A DNA stretch of 64,000 bases from Bacillus haynesii (GTDB taxonomy: Bacteria; Bacillota; Bacilli; Bacillales; Bacillaceae), in the NCBI RefSeq assembly GCF_001969855.1, contig NZ_MRBL01000010.1, positions 1 through 64,000 on the forward strand. The letters run 5' to 3'. Every line of letters starts with the position of its first letter. The first letter of the stretch is position 1. Positions 42,674-50,729 of this stretch are shown piece after piece. Below the pieces are notes generated by a model, which was not told the origin of the DNA, made no database searches, and worked only from the letters and a program-made list of their open reading frames with translations. The position numbers and the translations under genes were made by a program.

Positions 42674-44775
42674 GCATTTCCACCTCTTGTCGCCTGTTGA
42701 GAATGCTTGACTTCGATGACACAGTTGCGGTATGAATCGATTAGAGCCTCATGTCCCGGATAAACAACAATGGTCGTACCCCATTGCTCAATAATGGCCG
42801 GACCGACAATCAGGTTGCCCGGCTCAAGCATTGATCCATTGAAAATAGGCGTTTTCGTCGGTTCGATGTCAAAATACATAACGCGTTCACCGGATTTCGC
42901 TTTTGAAGGATCCTCCTGCTCAAACGGCTCCTCCTTCAGCTTTAACGGCTCTCTGACCCCTACCAGGTCAAGGCGGAGATTTAAAATTTCAATGTCGTGC
43001 TCAGGGTCTTTATGGGCAAACATTCTTTCATGAAGGTCATGGAAATCAGCAACCGTTGCTTCAAGATTCAATTCTGTAATCCTCCGCGTCCTCGATTTCA
43101 CCGGTACGGTTACTTCATGGACTTCCCCGGCATAGCGCATATCGATAAAGCGGCGGGTTTCATATTGATTAGTGACCGATTGACCTCCAAGTTTCTCGCG
43201 GGCCGTCTGTTCCATCTTTTCAAAATCGGCGTTCATCGCTTGCAGATCAACGTTTTTCAAACTTTCAAAGCGCGTCCTGAGCTCTGTTACTTTAAGGTTT
43301 GCTGCTACATCGCCGAGCGCACAAAAGACCGGGGCAAGGGACGGAACAATAACGGTTTTAATGCCGAGGTCTTCCGCCTGCTTGCCTGCATGGATGGCTC
43401 CCGCACCGCCGACAGCCATCAGGGCGAAGTTCCTTGGATCATGGCCTCGCTGTGTCGTCACAAAGTGGACTGCATTTGACATATCGCTATTGACGATTTG
43501 TGAGATCGCAAGCGCTGCTTCCACTGTCGAAATCCCGAGCGGTTCAGCAATTCGTGTGCGGATCGCCTTTTCAGCCAGTGCACGGTCAAGCTTCATTTCT
43601 CCGCCTAGAAAGTTATCAGGGTTAATATAGCCTAAGAAGACATTCACGTCCGTAACAGTCGGTTCTTCTCCGCCCCTTCCGTAGCAGGCCGGCCCCGGAT
43701 TTGAGCCTGCGCTTCGCGGACCGACTTGTAAAGCTCCGCCGCTGTCAATCCAGGCGATGCTTCCGCCGCCGGAGCCGATCGTGTGGATATCCATCATTGG
43801 CAAAGCAACCCGGTATCTGCTGATCCAGTTTTCCGTCGTGATCGCCGGATTTAATTTTTCGATAACCGAGACATCATAGCTTGTTCCGCCCATGTCTACG
43901 GTAATGACGTTCTCGTAGCCTGACTTTTCACCGATAAAGGAAGCAGCTGTCACTCCTCCGGCGGGACCTGACAGAAGGCCTCCTGCGGCAAACTTCCCGC
44001 TTTGAATGACATTTTGCACCCCGCCATTTGATTGCATGACAAACAGTTCTCCAGTAAATCCGTCTTCGCGAAGCCGTTCGTCAAGATGGTTCAAATAGCT
44101 TTGCATGGAAGGGCCTGTGAACGCATTGACAATGGTCGTGCTTACCCGTTCAAATTCCCGAATCTGCGGCAGCACTTCATATGATAACGATACAAACATG
44201 CCGGGAGCTTCCTCATGAATAATCTCTTTAACACGGATTTCATGTGAAGGATTCATGAAGCTGAACAGAAAGCACACAGCAACCGCCTCGATCCCCTCTT
44301 GGATAAACCCGCGGACTGCCCGGCGGACGGCTTCTTCATCAAGCTCAGTTACGACATTTCCTGTATGATCCAATCGTTCAGGAATCCCCACACGATATCT
44401 TCTTGGGACAATTTGATAAGGAGCTTCCAAGCGCGGAGAAAACACGCTTTCTTTGTACGCGCGGCGGAATTCGATTTCGTCCCGAAACCCATCCGTTGTG
44501 AGAAGCCCCACCTTTGCTCCGTTATATTCCAGCAAGGCATTAGTGGCAACTGTTGTTCCATGGACAACCAATGGACTATTGGCTAACAGATCCTTTACGT
44601 CTATTCCGATGATTTCAGCCATTTTTTTAATCCCGTTCATCACACCATCAGACTGGTCAGGGGTTGAAGGCGTCTTCGTCGAAACCATTTTTCCACCCTT
44701 GTTGACAGCCACTAAATCTGTAAACGTCCCGCCGACATCAATTCCAAATACCCATTGGTTTTTTTCATTCATCAT
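42670..44775 (-). CDS. hyuA: Hydantoinase A / oxoprolinase-type ATPase subunit
   Basis: A 701-aa HyuA protein with the actin/HSP70-like ATPase fold: phosphate-1 FGIDVGGTFTDLVAVN, LVVHGTTVATNALLE, phosphate-2 VITVDMGGTSYDVSVI and adenosine region MAVGGAGAIHAGKQAEDLGI. It phosphorylates the cyclic amide for the HyuB reaction. Upstream gene of the three-gene enzyme block; 24 bp after the permease gene. Confidence 0.92.
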   Translation of the reverse strand: MMNEKNQWVFGIDVGGTFTDLVAVNKGGKMVSTKTPSTPDQSDGVMNGIKKMAEIIGIDVKDLLANSPLVVHGTTVATNALLEYNGAKVGLLTTDGFRDEIEFRRAYKESVFSPRLEAPYQIVPRRYRVGIPERLDHTGNVVTELDEEAVRRAVRGFIQEGIEAVAVCFLFSFMNPSHEIRVKEIIHEEAPGMFVSLSYEVLPQIREFERVSTTIVNAFTGPSMQSYLNHLDERLREDGFTGELFVMQSNGGVQNVIQSGKFAAGGLLSGPAGGVTAASFIGEKSGYENVITVDMGGTSYDVSVIEKLNPAITTENWISRYRVALPMMDIHTIGSGGGSIAWIDSGGALQVGPRSAGSNPGPACYGRGGEEPTVTDVNVFLGYINPDNFLGGEMKLDRALAEKAIRTRIAEPLGISTVEAALAISQIVNSDMSNAVHFVTTQRGHDPRNFALMAVGGAGAIHAGKQAEDLGIKTVIVPSLAPVFCALGDVAANLKVTELRTRFESLKNVDLQAMNADFEKMEQTAREKLGGQSVTNQYETRRFIDMRYAGEVHEVTVPVKSRTRRITELNLEATVADFHDLHERMFAHKDPEHDIEILNLRLDLVGVREPLKLKEEPFEQEDPSKAKSGERVMYFDIEPTKTPIFNGSMLEPGNLIVGPAIIEQWGTTIVVYPGHEALIDSYRNCVIEVKHSQQATRGGNA

Positions 44776-44799
44776 TGAAAACCTTTCCTCCTTATCCGC

Positions 44800-46149
44800 T
44801 TAAAAACCAGACGATTCCTCTGTCGCTTCTCCGATTTCGTAACTGAGATTTAATTTTGTGAAAATAAACGTAAAGATGATATAAATCAAAAATGCAAGTA
44901 CAGTAGAGTTAATCGGCCCGATGCCGAACGTTATCTTTGAAGCGGTAAAACCTCCGATGATCACCGAAAGAATCGCCGCAACATTCAGCTTCGAATAAGT
45001 AGTTCCAGCCCCGAATTGATATTGTTTTTTCTTGATGACAGGTGCTGTGATCCAATGATCGGCGATCATGACTCCTGCGATCGGCGGAACATACAAACCT
45101 AAAAATGTTAAGAATGGCACAAACATATTTTGGACACCTAATAATGCAATAATAATTCCGATCACACCCATGATCGCCACAAGTGCTTTCTTAGGAATGT
45201 TCACAACATTGCGAAGCCCCAGAGATCCGGTATACAAATTGTTATCATTCGTCGTCCACTGCGCAAAAACGATGATGAAAAATGCCAAAAATCCAAGCCC
45301 AAGCTTGCTCATAGCGGCTGGAATATTCGGTGTTGACCCGATATCCGGAACATTCGCGGCAATGGCCATTGCCGCTCCTGCAACAAGACAGAAAACGCCC
45401 CCAAAGAAATAACCTACAGACGCGCCTATTCCTCCTGAAACCGCTCCTTTTGCATATCTCGTCACGTCAGGAAAAACAACCGCACCCAATGCGGCATTTC
45501 CAACTACAATTGTAATTCCGGCAAATATCGTCATAGGGTCCCCTATCGGATGAAACGTCAGCAAGTTATGCCAGCTTCCAGAATAATTGACAGCACTCAC
45601 AATGCCCCATATAGAAAAGATGACGACTAAAGGTACAGCAATAAAGCTTAAAGCGGCAAGCCCGCGATATCCTATAAAAGCGGTAAGTATCATTAAAATG
45701 CCGCCCCAAACGATGGCAACCTCAGGCTTTGCAAGCCAAACACCCGGAAACATTTCTGAAATTGTCGTCCCGAAAAAAGCAACCTGCCAGCCAAACCAGC
45801 CGATTCCCAGCGTCAGTGCCAAGACAATTCCAAAAAGGCTCGATCCGTAGCGTCCAAAAGCCTGACGGGCAAGAACTGTAGTCGATATTCCGTATTTTGC
45901 ACCCATTACACCTTGAAAAAAGCCATAGACCGCAAGAATCAGCATGCCTAATACAGCAGCTAAAACCGCATGTGCAAAATTCAATCCCTGGATTAGCGCC
46001 CCTCCAGTCACAATCGTCGACAATGAGATAATCCAGGCACAACTTGTAATCGTAATATTAAAAATCGATTTTCTCTTATTTTCAGGGACTGATGTAACAG
46101 CGAAATCATCAGCGTTTGTAGAGGAAGGTTTTTGACTGTTGTTTTCCAT
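44800..46149 (-). CDS. NCS1-family purine/cytosine/hydantoin permease (CodB-like)
   Basis: About 449 aa, 12 transmembrane helices, of the nucleobase-cation symporter-1 group. Helix 1-3 hallmark ISLSTIVTGGALIQGLNFAH, YGISTTVLARQAFGRYGSSL and GWFGWQVAFFG. NCS1 carriers include cytosine, allantoin and hydantoin transporters, so it likely imports the substrate of the downstream hydantoinase. The ATG at 46149 with AAGGAG 9 nt before is preferred over upstream codons. Confidence 0.9.
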   Translation of the reverse strand: MENNSQKPSSTNADDFAVTSVPENKRKSIFNITITSCAWIISLSTIVTGGALIQGLNFAHAVLAAVLGMLILAVYGFFQGVMGAKYGISTTVLARQAFGRYGSSLFGIVLALTLGIGWFGWQVAFFGTTISEMFPGVWLAKPEVAIVWGGILMILTAFIGYRGLAALSFIAVPLVVIFSIWGIVSAVNYSGSWHNLLTFHPIGDPMTIFAGITIVVGNAALGAVVFPDVTRYAKGAVSGGIGASVGYFFGGVFCLVAGAAMAIAANVPDIGSTPNIPAAMSKLGLGFLAFFIIVFAQWTTNDNNLYTGSLGLRNVVNIPKKALVAIMGVIGIIIALLGVQNMFVPFLTFLGLYVPPIAGVMIADHWITAPVIKKKQYQFGAGTTYSKLNVAAILSVIIGGFTASKITFGIGPINSTVLAFLIYIIFTFIFTKLNLSYEIGEATEESSGF

Positions 46150-46181
46150 TTTCATGCTCCTTCGTTTCATCATGTAGGTTG

Positions 46182-46568
46182 TTACACTATATTCGTATCA
46201 ATCGTTACCCCTCGTTTTAACGTATTGCCGATTGTACATGCCCTTTCAGCAGAGGTGATTAATTTCTTTTTATAATCGGCCGGAAGATGCTCAGGTAATT
46301 TGACGCTAACCGTACATTTTTCAACTCGGGACGGACCTTCAGGTGCTTTAGCGGCGGAAACAGAAACTGAAAACTCATCCTCCTGCACCTCTATGCCATC
46401 CCTTTCAAACATCTTTTGCAAAGAAATGGTGATGCACATTCCTAATGAAGCTTCCAACAGCTCAATCGGCGAAAGTCCGTCTGAATTCGGAGTGAAAGAC
46501 CCTTTCGCCTGCATACCGGCTTCATGAAAAATCCCAAACTCTTCATTTGTTTTTTGAATAGTAGTCAA
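46182..46568 (-). CDS. OsmC-family peroxiredoxin-like protein
   Basis: A 128-aa OsmC protein with the two active cysteines: C45 in SLGMCITISLQK and C111 in ERACTIGNTL. The family reduces organic peroxides or other reactive thiol-oxidants. It lies between the TetR gene and the permease, so it belongs to the hydantoinase transcript, perhaps protecting it from reactive by-products (inference). Confidence 0.9.
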   Translation of the reverse strand: MTTIQKTNEEFGIFHEAGMQAKGSFTPNSDGLSPIELLEASLGMCITISLQKMFERDGIEVQEDEFSVSVSAAKAPEGPSRVEKCTVSVKLPEHLPADYKKKLITSAERACTIGNTLKRGVTIDTNIV

Positions 46569-46570
46569 AT

Positions 46571-47194
46571 TTAATTCCTCCTTTGGCCGATCAGTCCGAA
46601 AAATTCAAAATGAACCAATTCTTCAGTCATTTCATCAACCGAAAACTTAGGAACATAATTCAGATCATGCTTTGGCCCAAACAGCCATTTTGATAGTGTA
46701 CCCAACACAAGACTAGTTAACATGGTGGCCTGCAGGTCGGTGTTATGGGAGGAATTTAGCATTCCAAGCTCTGTAGCCCTTTGGATGTTCTTTTTAAATG
46801 CCTGTTCAACACTGATCAGCGCCTCTTCAATTGCCTCCCTGATTTCCGGATCGGCGCCTTGTCCCTTGACTAATAAAAATGTCATTAAGTTTCTATTCTC
46901 TTGTGCAAACGTAAAAATTCTTTTCATAAGCGCTGTAGTGGATTGGATCATATCATCAGTAAGAGCAAACGTTTGCCTGTAGCCTTGATGAATGGCTGCA
47001 AGAAGGTTTTCTTTCCCCTTGTCTATGATTTCCTTGGCGATTTCTTCTTTGCTTTTGAAGTGCCAGTAAAAAGTTCCCTGTGCAACGCCAGCTTGTTTTA
47101 CGATGTCTGAAATTTTTGTTGCGTGATATCCTTTCGTAGCAAAAATCTCAAGCGCGATATGTAGCAATTCCTCTCTTGTGTCCGTATTTCCCAA
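46571..47194 (-). CDS. TetR-family regulator of the hydantoinase operon
   Basis: A 207-aa repressor: HTH IALEIFATKGYHATKISDIV then GVAQGTFYWHFKSKEEI. It is the first gene of the operon TetR-OsmC-permease-hyuA-hyuB2-hyuB1, all on the minus strand with small or overlapping gaps. Substrate or product of the pathway is the probable inducer. Confidence 0.9.
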   Translation of the reverse strand: MGNTDTREELLHIALEIFATKGYHATKISDIVKQAGVAQGTFYWHFKSKEEIAKEIIDKGKENLLAAIHQGYRQTFALTDDMIQSTTALMKRIFTFAQENRNLMTFLLVKGQGADPEIREAIEEALISVEQAFKKNIQRATELGMLNSSHNTDLQATMLTSLVLGTLSKWLFGPKHDLNYVPKFSVDEMTEELVHFEFFGLIGQRRN

Positions 47195-47222
47195 GTATTT
47201 CCCTCCTCACCCTGAATCTTGA

Positions 47223-47240
47223 TTGACAAGTCAGTCAGTT
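47223..47240. promoter_or_regulatory. Candidate TetR operator of the hydantoinase operon
   Basis: TTGACAAGTCAGTCAGTT contains TGAC and GTCA half-sites (TGACTGAC-TT-GTCA on the minus strand), 29 bp upstream of the tetR start and downstream of a promoter-like sequence at 47276-47304. Only a partial palindrome. Confidence 0.45.
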
Positions 47241-47275
47241 TTAGGGCTGTTATTCCTATTGGATTTGTAAGAATA

Positions 47276-47304
47276 ATCTTATACAATGTTCTTTTTCTAG
47301 TCAA
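47276..47304 (-). promoter_or_regulatory. Putative promoter of the hydantoinase operon
   Basis: Minus-strand TTGACT (47304-47299) and TAAGAT (47281-47276) separated by 17 bp. The start would be near 47269, about 75 bp before the tetR start codon, so a repressor at 47223-47240 could block it. Confidence 0.5.
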
Positions 47305-47442
47305 GTTGCTAACCTTTCCATTTTTCGCACAATTACAAAATATGAGCAAAGTTTAACCTGCTTTTTTATCTTCCGGTCAATCATCAGCTGCTGTTTAATC
47401 CTTTCATCCCCCTCACGGTCACTTGATCAAACGACCATCGAT

Positions 47443-47646
47443 TTATTTTTTGAAGAGATTTGCAGTTTCATCGACTAATTGTAATAAAGTTTTTTTATGA
47501 TGTGATGATGAAACTTTTTGACGATCTAATTCCCGCAGCCTGGAATAAATGTCTTTCCGTTCATTTTGGAGTTCGCGTATGACCTGAATCTCGGCATTGT
47601 TCAGTTGTTCCAGTCTTAATCGGAGCGCCTCTCTTTCGTTGAACAC
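47443..47646 (-). CDS. Rok-like N-terminal domain protein lacking the DNA-binding domain
   Basis: About 67 aa from GTG 47646 (AGGGGGTG upstream). It begins VFNEREALRLRLEQLNNAEI, nearly the same as the Rok oligomerisation segment at 13524, followed by the coiled coil RELQNERKDIYSRLREL, then stops after a short tail DETANLFKK. The winged helix of Rok is absent. It ends cleanly with a stop, so it could be a real small protein that forms mixed oligomers with Rok, or a truncated copy. Confidence 0.7.
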   Translation of the reverse strand: MFNEREALRLRLEQLNNAEIQVIRELQNERKDIYSRLRELDRQKVSSSHHKKTLLQLVDETANLFKK

Positions 47647-47830
47647 GTTCCCACCCCCTATCAAAATATTACTTGTAGTGTATAGGACTTTTTTCAGTTT
47701 AACAATTCTTCTTTCTTAAAAATTTGCGTGTTCTATTTAGAGAGCGGAATTTTCTAGAGAATTCAATTTACTTTTGATGATGAAATATTTATGATATGGA
47801 AAAATGAGGAGTATATTCATAGAAAAATAA

Positions 47831-48160
47831 TTGACTTGTATGGTATTAACATTCTTATTGGCTTTGAATTTCAATGTGCAGGATGCAATGGCAAAGATCA
47901 CAAAAAGGATATCACAGGTTTTTTATGGCGGATCGCAATCATCCAAATTATTATCCCACTTGGCTTTTCTACCGATTTACGATATTTCATGCAGAAGGAT
48001 ACACTCTCAACATTAAATTACAGCGGACCACAATAAGCAATAGATATTTTTCATTAAGCGGAAAAGCGTTTACTGGAAAAATCCTTTCGACTTCAGTGCC
48101 GCTGATAAAGTAGCAGGAACACCGTAAAGAAACCATTACTTAGAAATCATTAAGAAAGAT
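47831..48160 (+). pseudogene. Decayed paralogue of the secreted protein at 8137
   Basis: Three frames are needed. Frame one encodes a signal-like segment (TCMVLTFLLALNFNVQDAMA); frame two, from about 47925, encodes NYYPTWLFYRFTIFHAEGYT and NIKLQRTTISNRYFSLSGKA; frame three, from about 48090, gives FSAADKVAGTP, a stop, then RNHYLEIIKK. Each part aligns in order with the intact 146-aa protein at 8137. Two shifts and one stop make it inactive. A terminator follows. Confidence 0.82.
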
Positions 48161-48194
48161 AAGAGGACTCAACCTGAATCCTCTTTTGCTTTTT
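48161..48194 (+). terminator. Terminator after the decayed paralogue
   Basis: Stem AAGAGGA / TCCTCTT with an 11-nt loop followed by TTGCTTTTT. Confidence 0.72.
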
Positions 48195-48255
48195 ATAAGG
48201 CGTTCAAGCACCGCTACATCACCTTGTTGAATCTCAAAACCTTATTAAGCCCCGC

Positions 48256-48413
48256 TTAAAACATGATTTCCACAAAATAAAAATTTGATTTCTTTTCATC
48301 AATCAGCACTTGCAACATGAACTCCTTTTCGCCAAAATACAAGGTGTCCTTCAAAACAGCAAGACTTTCCGCAGATTTGAAATAATCGTTCCAATCACCG
48401 CAAAAAGGAGTTT
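48256..48413 (-). pseudogene. C-terminal remnant of an unidentified gene
   Basis: Minus-strand frame closing at TAA 48258-48256 reads FCGDWNDYFKSAESLAVLKD then TLYFGEKEFMLQVLIDEKKS and NFYFVEIMF. Composition is clearly coding, but no start codon exists: it meets the ribosome site of the plus-strand transporter gene at 48420. Probably cut by insertion or recombination. Confidence 0.55.
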
Positions 48414-48419
48414 TTAGAA

Positions 48420-48872
48420 ATGATGATCATTTTAATACTAATAGCCGGCATTTTGGCCGGAATGGCCATTCCTGTTCAAACCTCAATTAATTCACGGCTG
48501 GGCATGAAAATCGGGTCTCCTTACGGGGCGGCGGCCATTTCTTTTTTTGTCGGGACGCTTATCCTGCTCATTGTTGCCTTAGTGACAGAGCGCCATTTTT
48601 TGTCTATCATCGGACTTTTTCCTTCCATCCCATGGTGGATTCTCGTTGGGGGCGGATGTTTAGGCGTTTTTTATTTAACTTCAAATATTTTGTTGCTTCC
48701 GCGCCTTGGATCAGCACTGACGGTTGTCGTCACTCTGCTTGGGCAAATGATAATGGCTCTGGCGATCGATCACTTCGGATGGTTTCATGTTCCCGTTCAT
48801 GAATTAAACTTTCCTAGAATCATCGGCATTCTGTTCATCATCTTCGGGGTTTTCATCATCAAAAAATATTAA
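48420..48872 (+). CDS. YdcZ-type (DUF606) DMT membrane protein, subunit 1
   Basis: A 150-aa protein with four to five hydrophobic helices of the DMT-like DUF606/YdcZ group. Shared motif GILAGMAIPVQTSINSRLGM at the start and GCLGVFYLTSNILLLPRLGS later. These occur in pairs thought to form one transporter; the partner follows 21 bp downstream. Cargo unknown. AAAGGAG ribosome site. Confidence 0.85.
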   Translation: MMIILILIAGILAGMAIPVQTSINSRLGMKIGSPYGAAAISFFVGTLILLIVALVTERHFLSIIGLFPSIPWWILVGGGCLGVFYLTSNILLLPRLGSALTVVVTLLGQMIMALAIDHFGWFHVPVHELNFPRIIGILFIIFGVFIIKKY

Positions 48873-48893
48873 TAGCAAGGGAGTTTATCACAG

Positions 48894-49379
48894 ATGAAAA
48901 ACAGATCTATGTACGTTTTTCTTTACATGGTGCTCGGGCTTTTTGCCGGAATGGCATCCCCGATTCAAACATCCATCAATTCAGAGCTGAGAAATGCTCT
49001 CCAATCACCTTTTGTCGCTTCTCTGATTTCGTTTTTGGTAGGAATGTTCGTCCTTCTTTTTCTCACCACGATCATTGAACATCGGCGGTTATTTCATATA
49101 GACAATTTACAAACGGCAAAAACCTTTGTCACAGGCAGCCCTTGGTGGCTCTGGACAGGCGGAATACTTGGCGTCATCTTTATTACGTCCAATATTTTGC
49201 TTTTGCCGATTGTCGGAGCGTCGCTTACTGTTGTTTTGGCTTTAAGCGGTCAAATGATCATCGCCCTCATCATCGATCATTTTGGATGGTTCGGAATCCC
49301 CAAACACCGCTTGAATGTGCAGCGCATTCTGGGAATTGTCCTGATGATCACGGGAATTATAATCATTCAGCATTTTTGA
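48894..49379 (+). CDS. YdcZ-type (DUF606) DMT membrane protein, subunit 2
   Basis: A 161-aa relative of the preceding gene: GMASPIQTSINSELRNALQS and GVIFITSNILLLPIVGASLT correspond motif for motif. It probably arose by tandem duplication and forms a heterodimeric carrier with subunit 1. Confidence 0.85.
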   Translation: MKNRSMYVFLYMVLGLFAGMASPIQTSINSELRNALQSPFVASLISFLVGMFVLLFLTTIIEHRRLFHIDNLQTAKTFVTGSPWWLWTGGILGVIFITSNILLLPIVGASLTVVLALSGQMIIALIIDHFGWFGIPKHRLNVQRILGIVLMITGIIIIQHF

Positions 49380-49458
49380 TGCCAGTCCTTTTGCACCTTC
49401 TGCCGGCTGGAATTCACGGCATTCGATTTACATGACGCGATTTACTTTGAAATGAATA

Positions 49459-49482
49459 AAAGGGCGGTGTCCGCCCTTTATT
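49459..49482 (+). terminator. Terminator of the YdcZ pair
   Basis: Stem AAAGGGCGG / CCGCCCTTT with a TGT loop followed by ATTGT; 80 bp past the stop codon. Confidence 0.8.
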
Positions 49483-49542
49483 GTAAATTTCACAGCCATT
49501 TAGTTTACATAAAATTTTTATGGTAAACTATTTTTTCGCAAA

Positions 49543-49749
49543 TAAAAAAAGCCATTTTGTTCAAATGACTTAAGTGCTGCAATTGCCGTATGCAAGTAAG
49601 AAAGTTTTAAACCACACTCCTCAAAGTGGGTGTCTGCAGAAACGTTCCTGTCGTCCTTTCGAGGAAGGCATGACATTCCGGTTCCGATATAAAACTCCCT
49701 ATTACAGCTTAAAGGTTAAAACTTAATTATCATTACGTACAATGCAGCG
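49543..49749 (-). ncRNA. Candidate structured small RNA of about 207 nt
   Basis: No open frame, but a complete transcription unit on the minus strand: a near-consensus promoter (49756-49784), then a sequence whose ends pair (GCTGCA / TGCAGC and AAGTTTTAA-ACC / GGTTTAAAACTT), an inner hairpin TCCT-CGAA-AGGA flanked by TGTC / GACA, and a strong terminator AGTCATTTG / CAAAATGGCT with seven T residues (49544-49570). This is a rod-like RNA of the general size of 6S-type or antitoxin RNAs. Identity is unknown. Confidence 0.6.
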
Positions 49750-49755
49750 TAATTT

Positions 49756-49784
49756 ATTATATGATAAAAACATTAATCATGCAA
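49756..49784 (-). promoter_or_regulatory. Promoter of the candidate small RNA
   Basis: Minus strand TTGCAT (49784-49779), exactly 17 bp, TATAAT (49761-49756). The start is expected near 49749. No coding frame of note follows it. Confidence 0.75.
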
Positions 49785-49911
49785 CCCCTTGCCTAAAAAG
49801 AATGATACATTCTATAATAAGCTGAATATTTACAAAATTCTGCAATCCGATGACAATCGTACAACCCTTCCCGTACATCTGTTCATAGACTGTCTATTGA
49901 GGTGATGTCTT

Positions 49912-50673
49912 GTGGTAAAAATTTTTATCGATCCCGGCCATGGCGGGACTGATCCAGGCGCTTCAGGCAATGGTTTGCAAGAAAAACAGTTAACATTGCA
50001 AATCGCCTTGGCTTTAAGAAACATTCTGCTGAATGAATATCAAAATGTTTCTGTCCAGCTGAGCAGGACAAGCGACCAAACTGTCAGTCTGACGCAACGC
50101 ACGAACGCTGCGAACAGCTGGGGAGCGGACTACTTTCTATCGATTCACATCAATGCCGGGGGTGGGACGGGTTTCGAGGATTATATTTATCCCGGCGTCG
50201 GCGCACCTACCACAACCTATCGGGATCTCATGCATGAAGAGATTTTAAAAGTTGTCGATTTCAGAGATCGCGGCAAGAAAACGGCCAATTTTCACGTGTT
50301 AAGAGAAACAGTCATGCCCGCACTGCTTACGGAAAATGGCTTTGTAGACAATACAAGCGACGCCGAGAAGCTGAAGTCTTCCGCATTTATTCAATCCATT
50401 GCCAGAGGCCACGCCAACGGGCTCGCAAGGGCATTTAACCTTTCCAAAAAATCCGCAGCTCTCTATAAAGTGCAGATCGGCGCTTTCAGGAACAAAGCGA
50501 ATGCCGATTCACTAGCCGCTCAAGCGGAAGCAAAAGGGTTTGATGCCATTGTGATTTACAGGGACAGCCTTTACAAAGTGCAAATTGGCGCCTTTTCTTC
50601 GAAAGAAAATGCCGATGCGCTCGTTCAGCAAGCCAAAAACGCCGGATTTGACGCTTTCATTTACCAGGAATAG
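49912..50673 (+). CDS. cwlC: N-acetylmuramoyl-L-alanine amidase CwlC
   Basis: A 253-aa Amidase_3 enzyme with zinc-site residues in IDPGHGG (H10), LQEKQLTLQ (Glu), SIHINAG (His) and the catalytic LTENGFVDN. Two SPOR peptidoglycan-binding repeats follow (LYKVQIGAFRNKANADSLAA and LYKVQIGAFSSKENADALVQ). In B. subtilis it lyses the mother cell wall at the end of sporulation under sigma-K. GTG start after GAGGTGATG. It lacks a signal peptide, as CwlC does. Confidence 0.96.
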   Translation: MVKIFIDPGHGGTDPGASGNGLQEKQLTLQIALALRNILLNEYQNVSVQLSRTSDQTVSLTQRTNAANSWGADYFLSIHINAGGGTGFEDYIYPGVGAPTTTYRDLMHEEILKVVDFRDRGKKTANFHVLRETVMPALLTENGFVDNTSDAEKLKSSAFIQSIARGHANGLARAFNLSKKSAALYKVQIGAFRNKANADSLAAQAEAKGFDAIVIYRDSLYKVQIGAFSSKENADALVQQAKNAGFDAFIYQE

Positions 50674-50687
50674 GGACAATCATCAAG

Positions 50688-50729
50688 AAAAGCCCGCGAT
50701 CTGTCTCAGATAGATCGCAGGCTTTTTTT
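50688..50729. terminator. Bidirectional terminator between cwlC and the exporter gene
   Basis: AAAAGCCCGCGATCT / AGATCGCAGGCTTTTTTT: long stem with A tract on one side and T tract on the other, serving both convergent genes. Confidence 0.85.

Noticed and set aside
49603-49726. Sequence starting GTTTTAAACC that at first suggested a CRISPR repeat
   Set aside because: There is only one copy, no spacing pattern, and no cas gene in the window. It is better explained as one arm of the closing stem of the predicted minus-strand RNA.
49671-49727. 18-residue basic peptide frame (MTFRFRYKTPYYSLKVKT) on the plus strand
   Set aside because: GAGG lies only 5 nt from the ATG and the frame lies antisense to the structured RNA; no other support.
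49860-49911. Sigma-K promoter before cwlC
   Set aside because: CATAGACTG resembles the -10 element, but no suitable -35 AC is at the right distance and the start would fall on the ribosome site; not listed as a feature.
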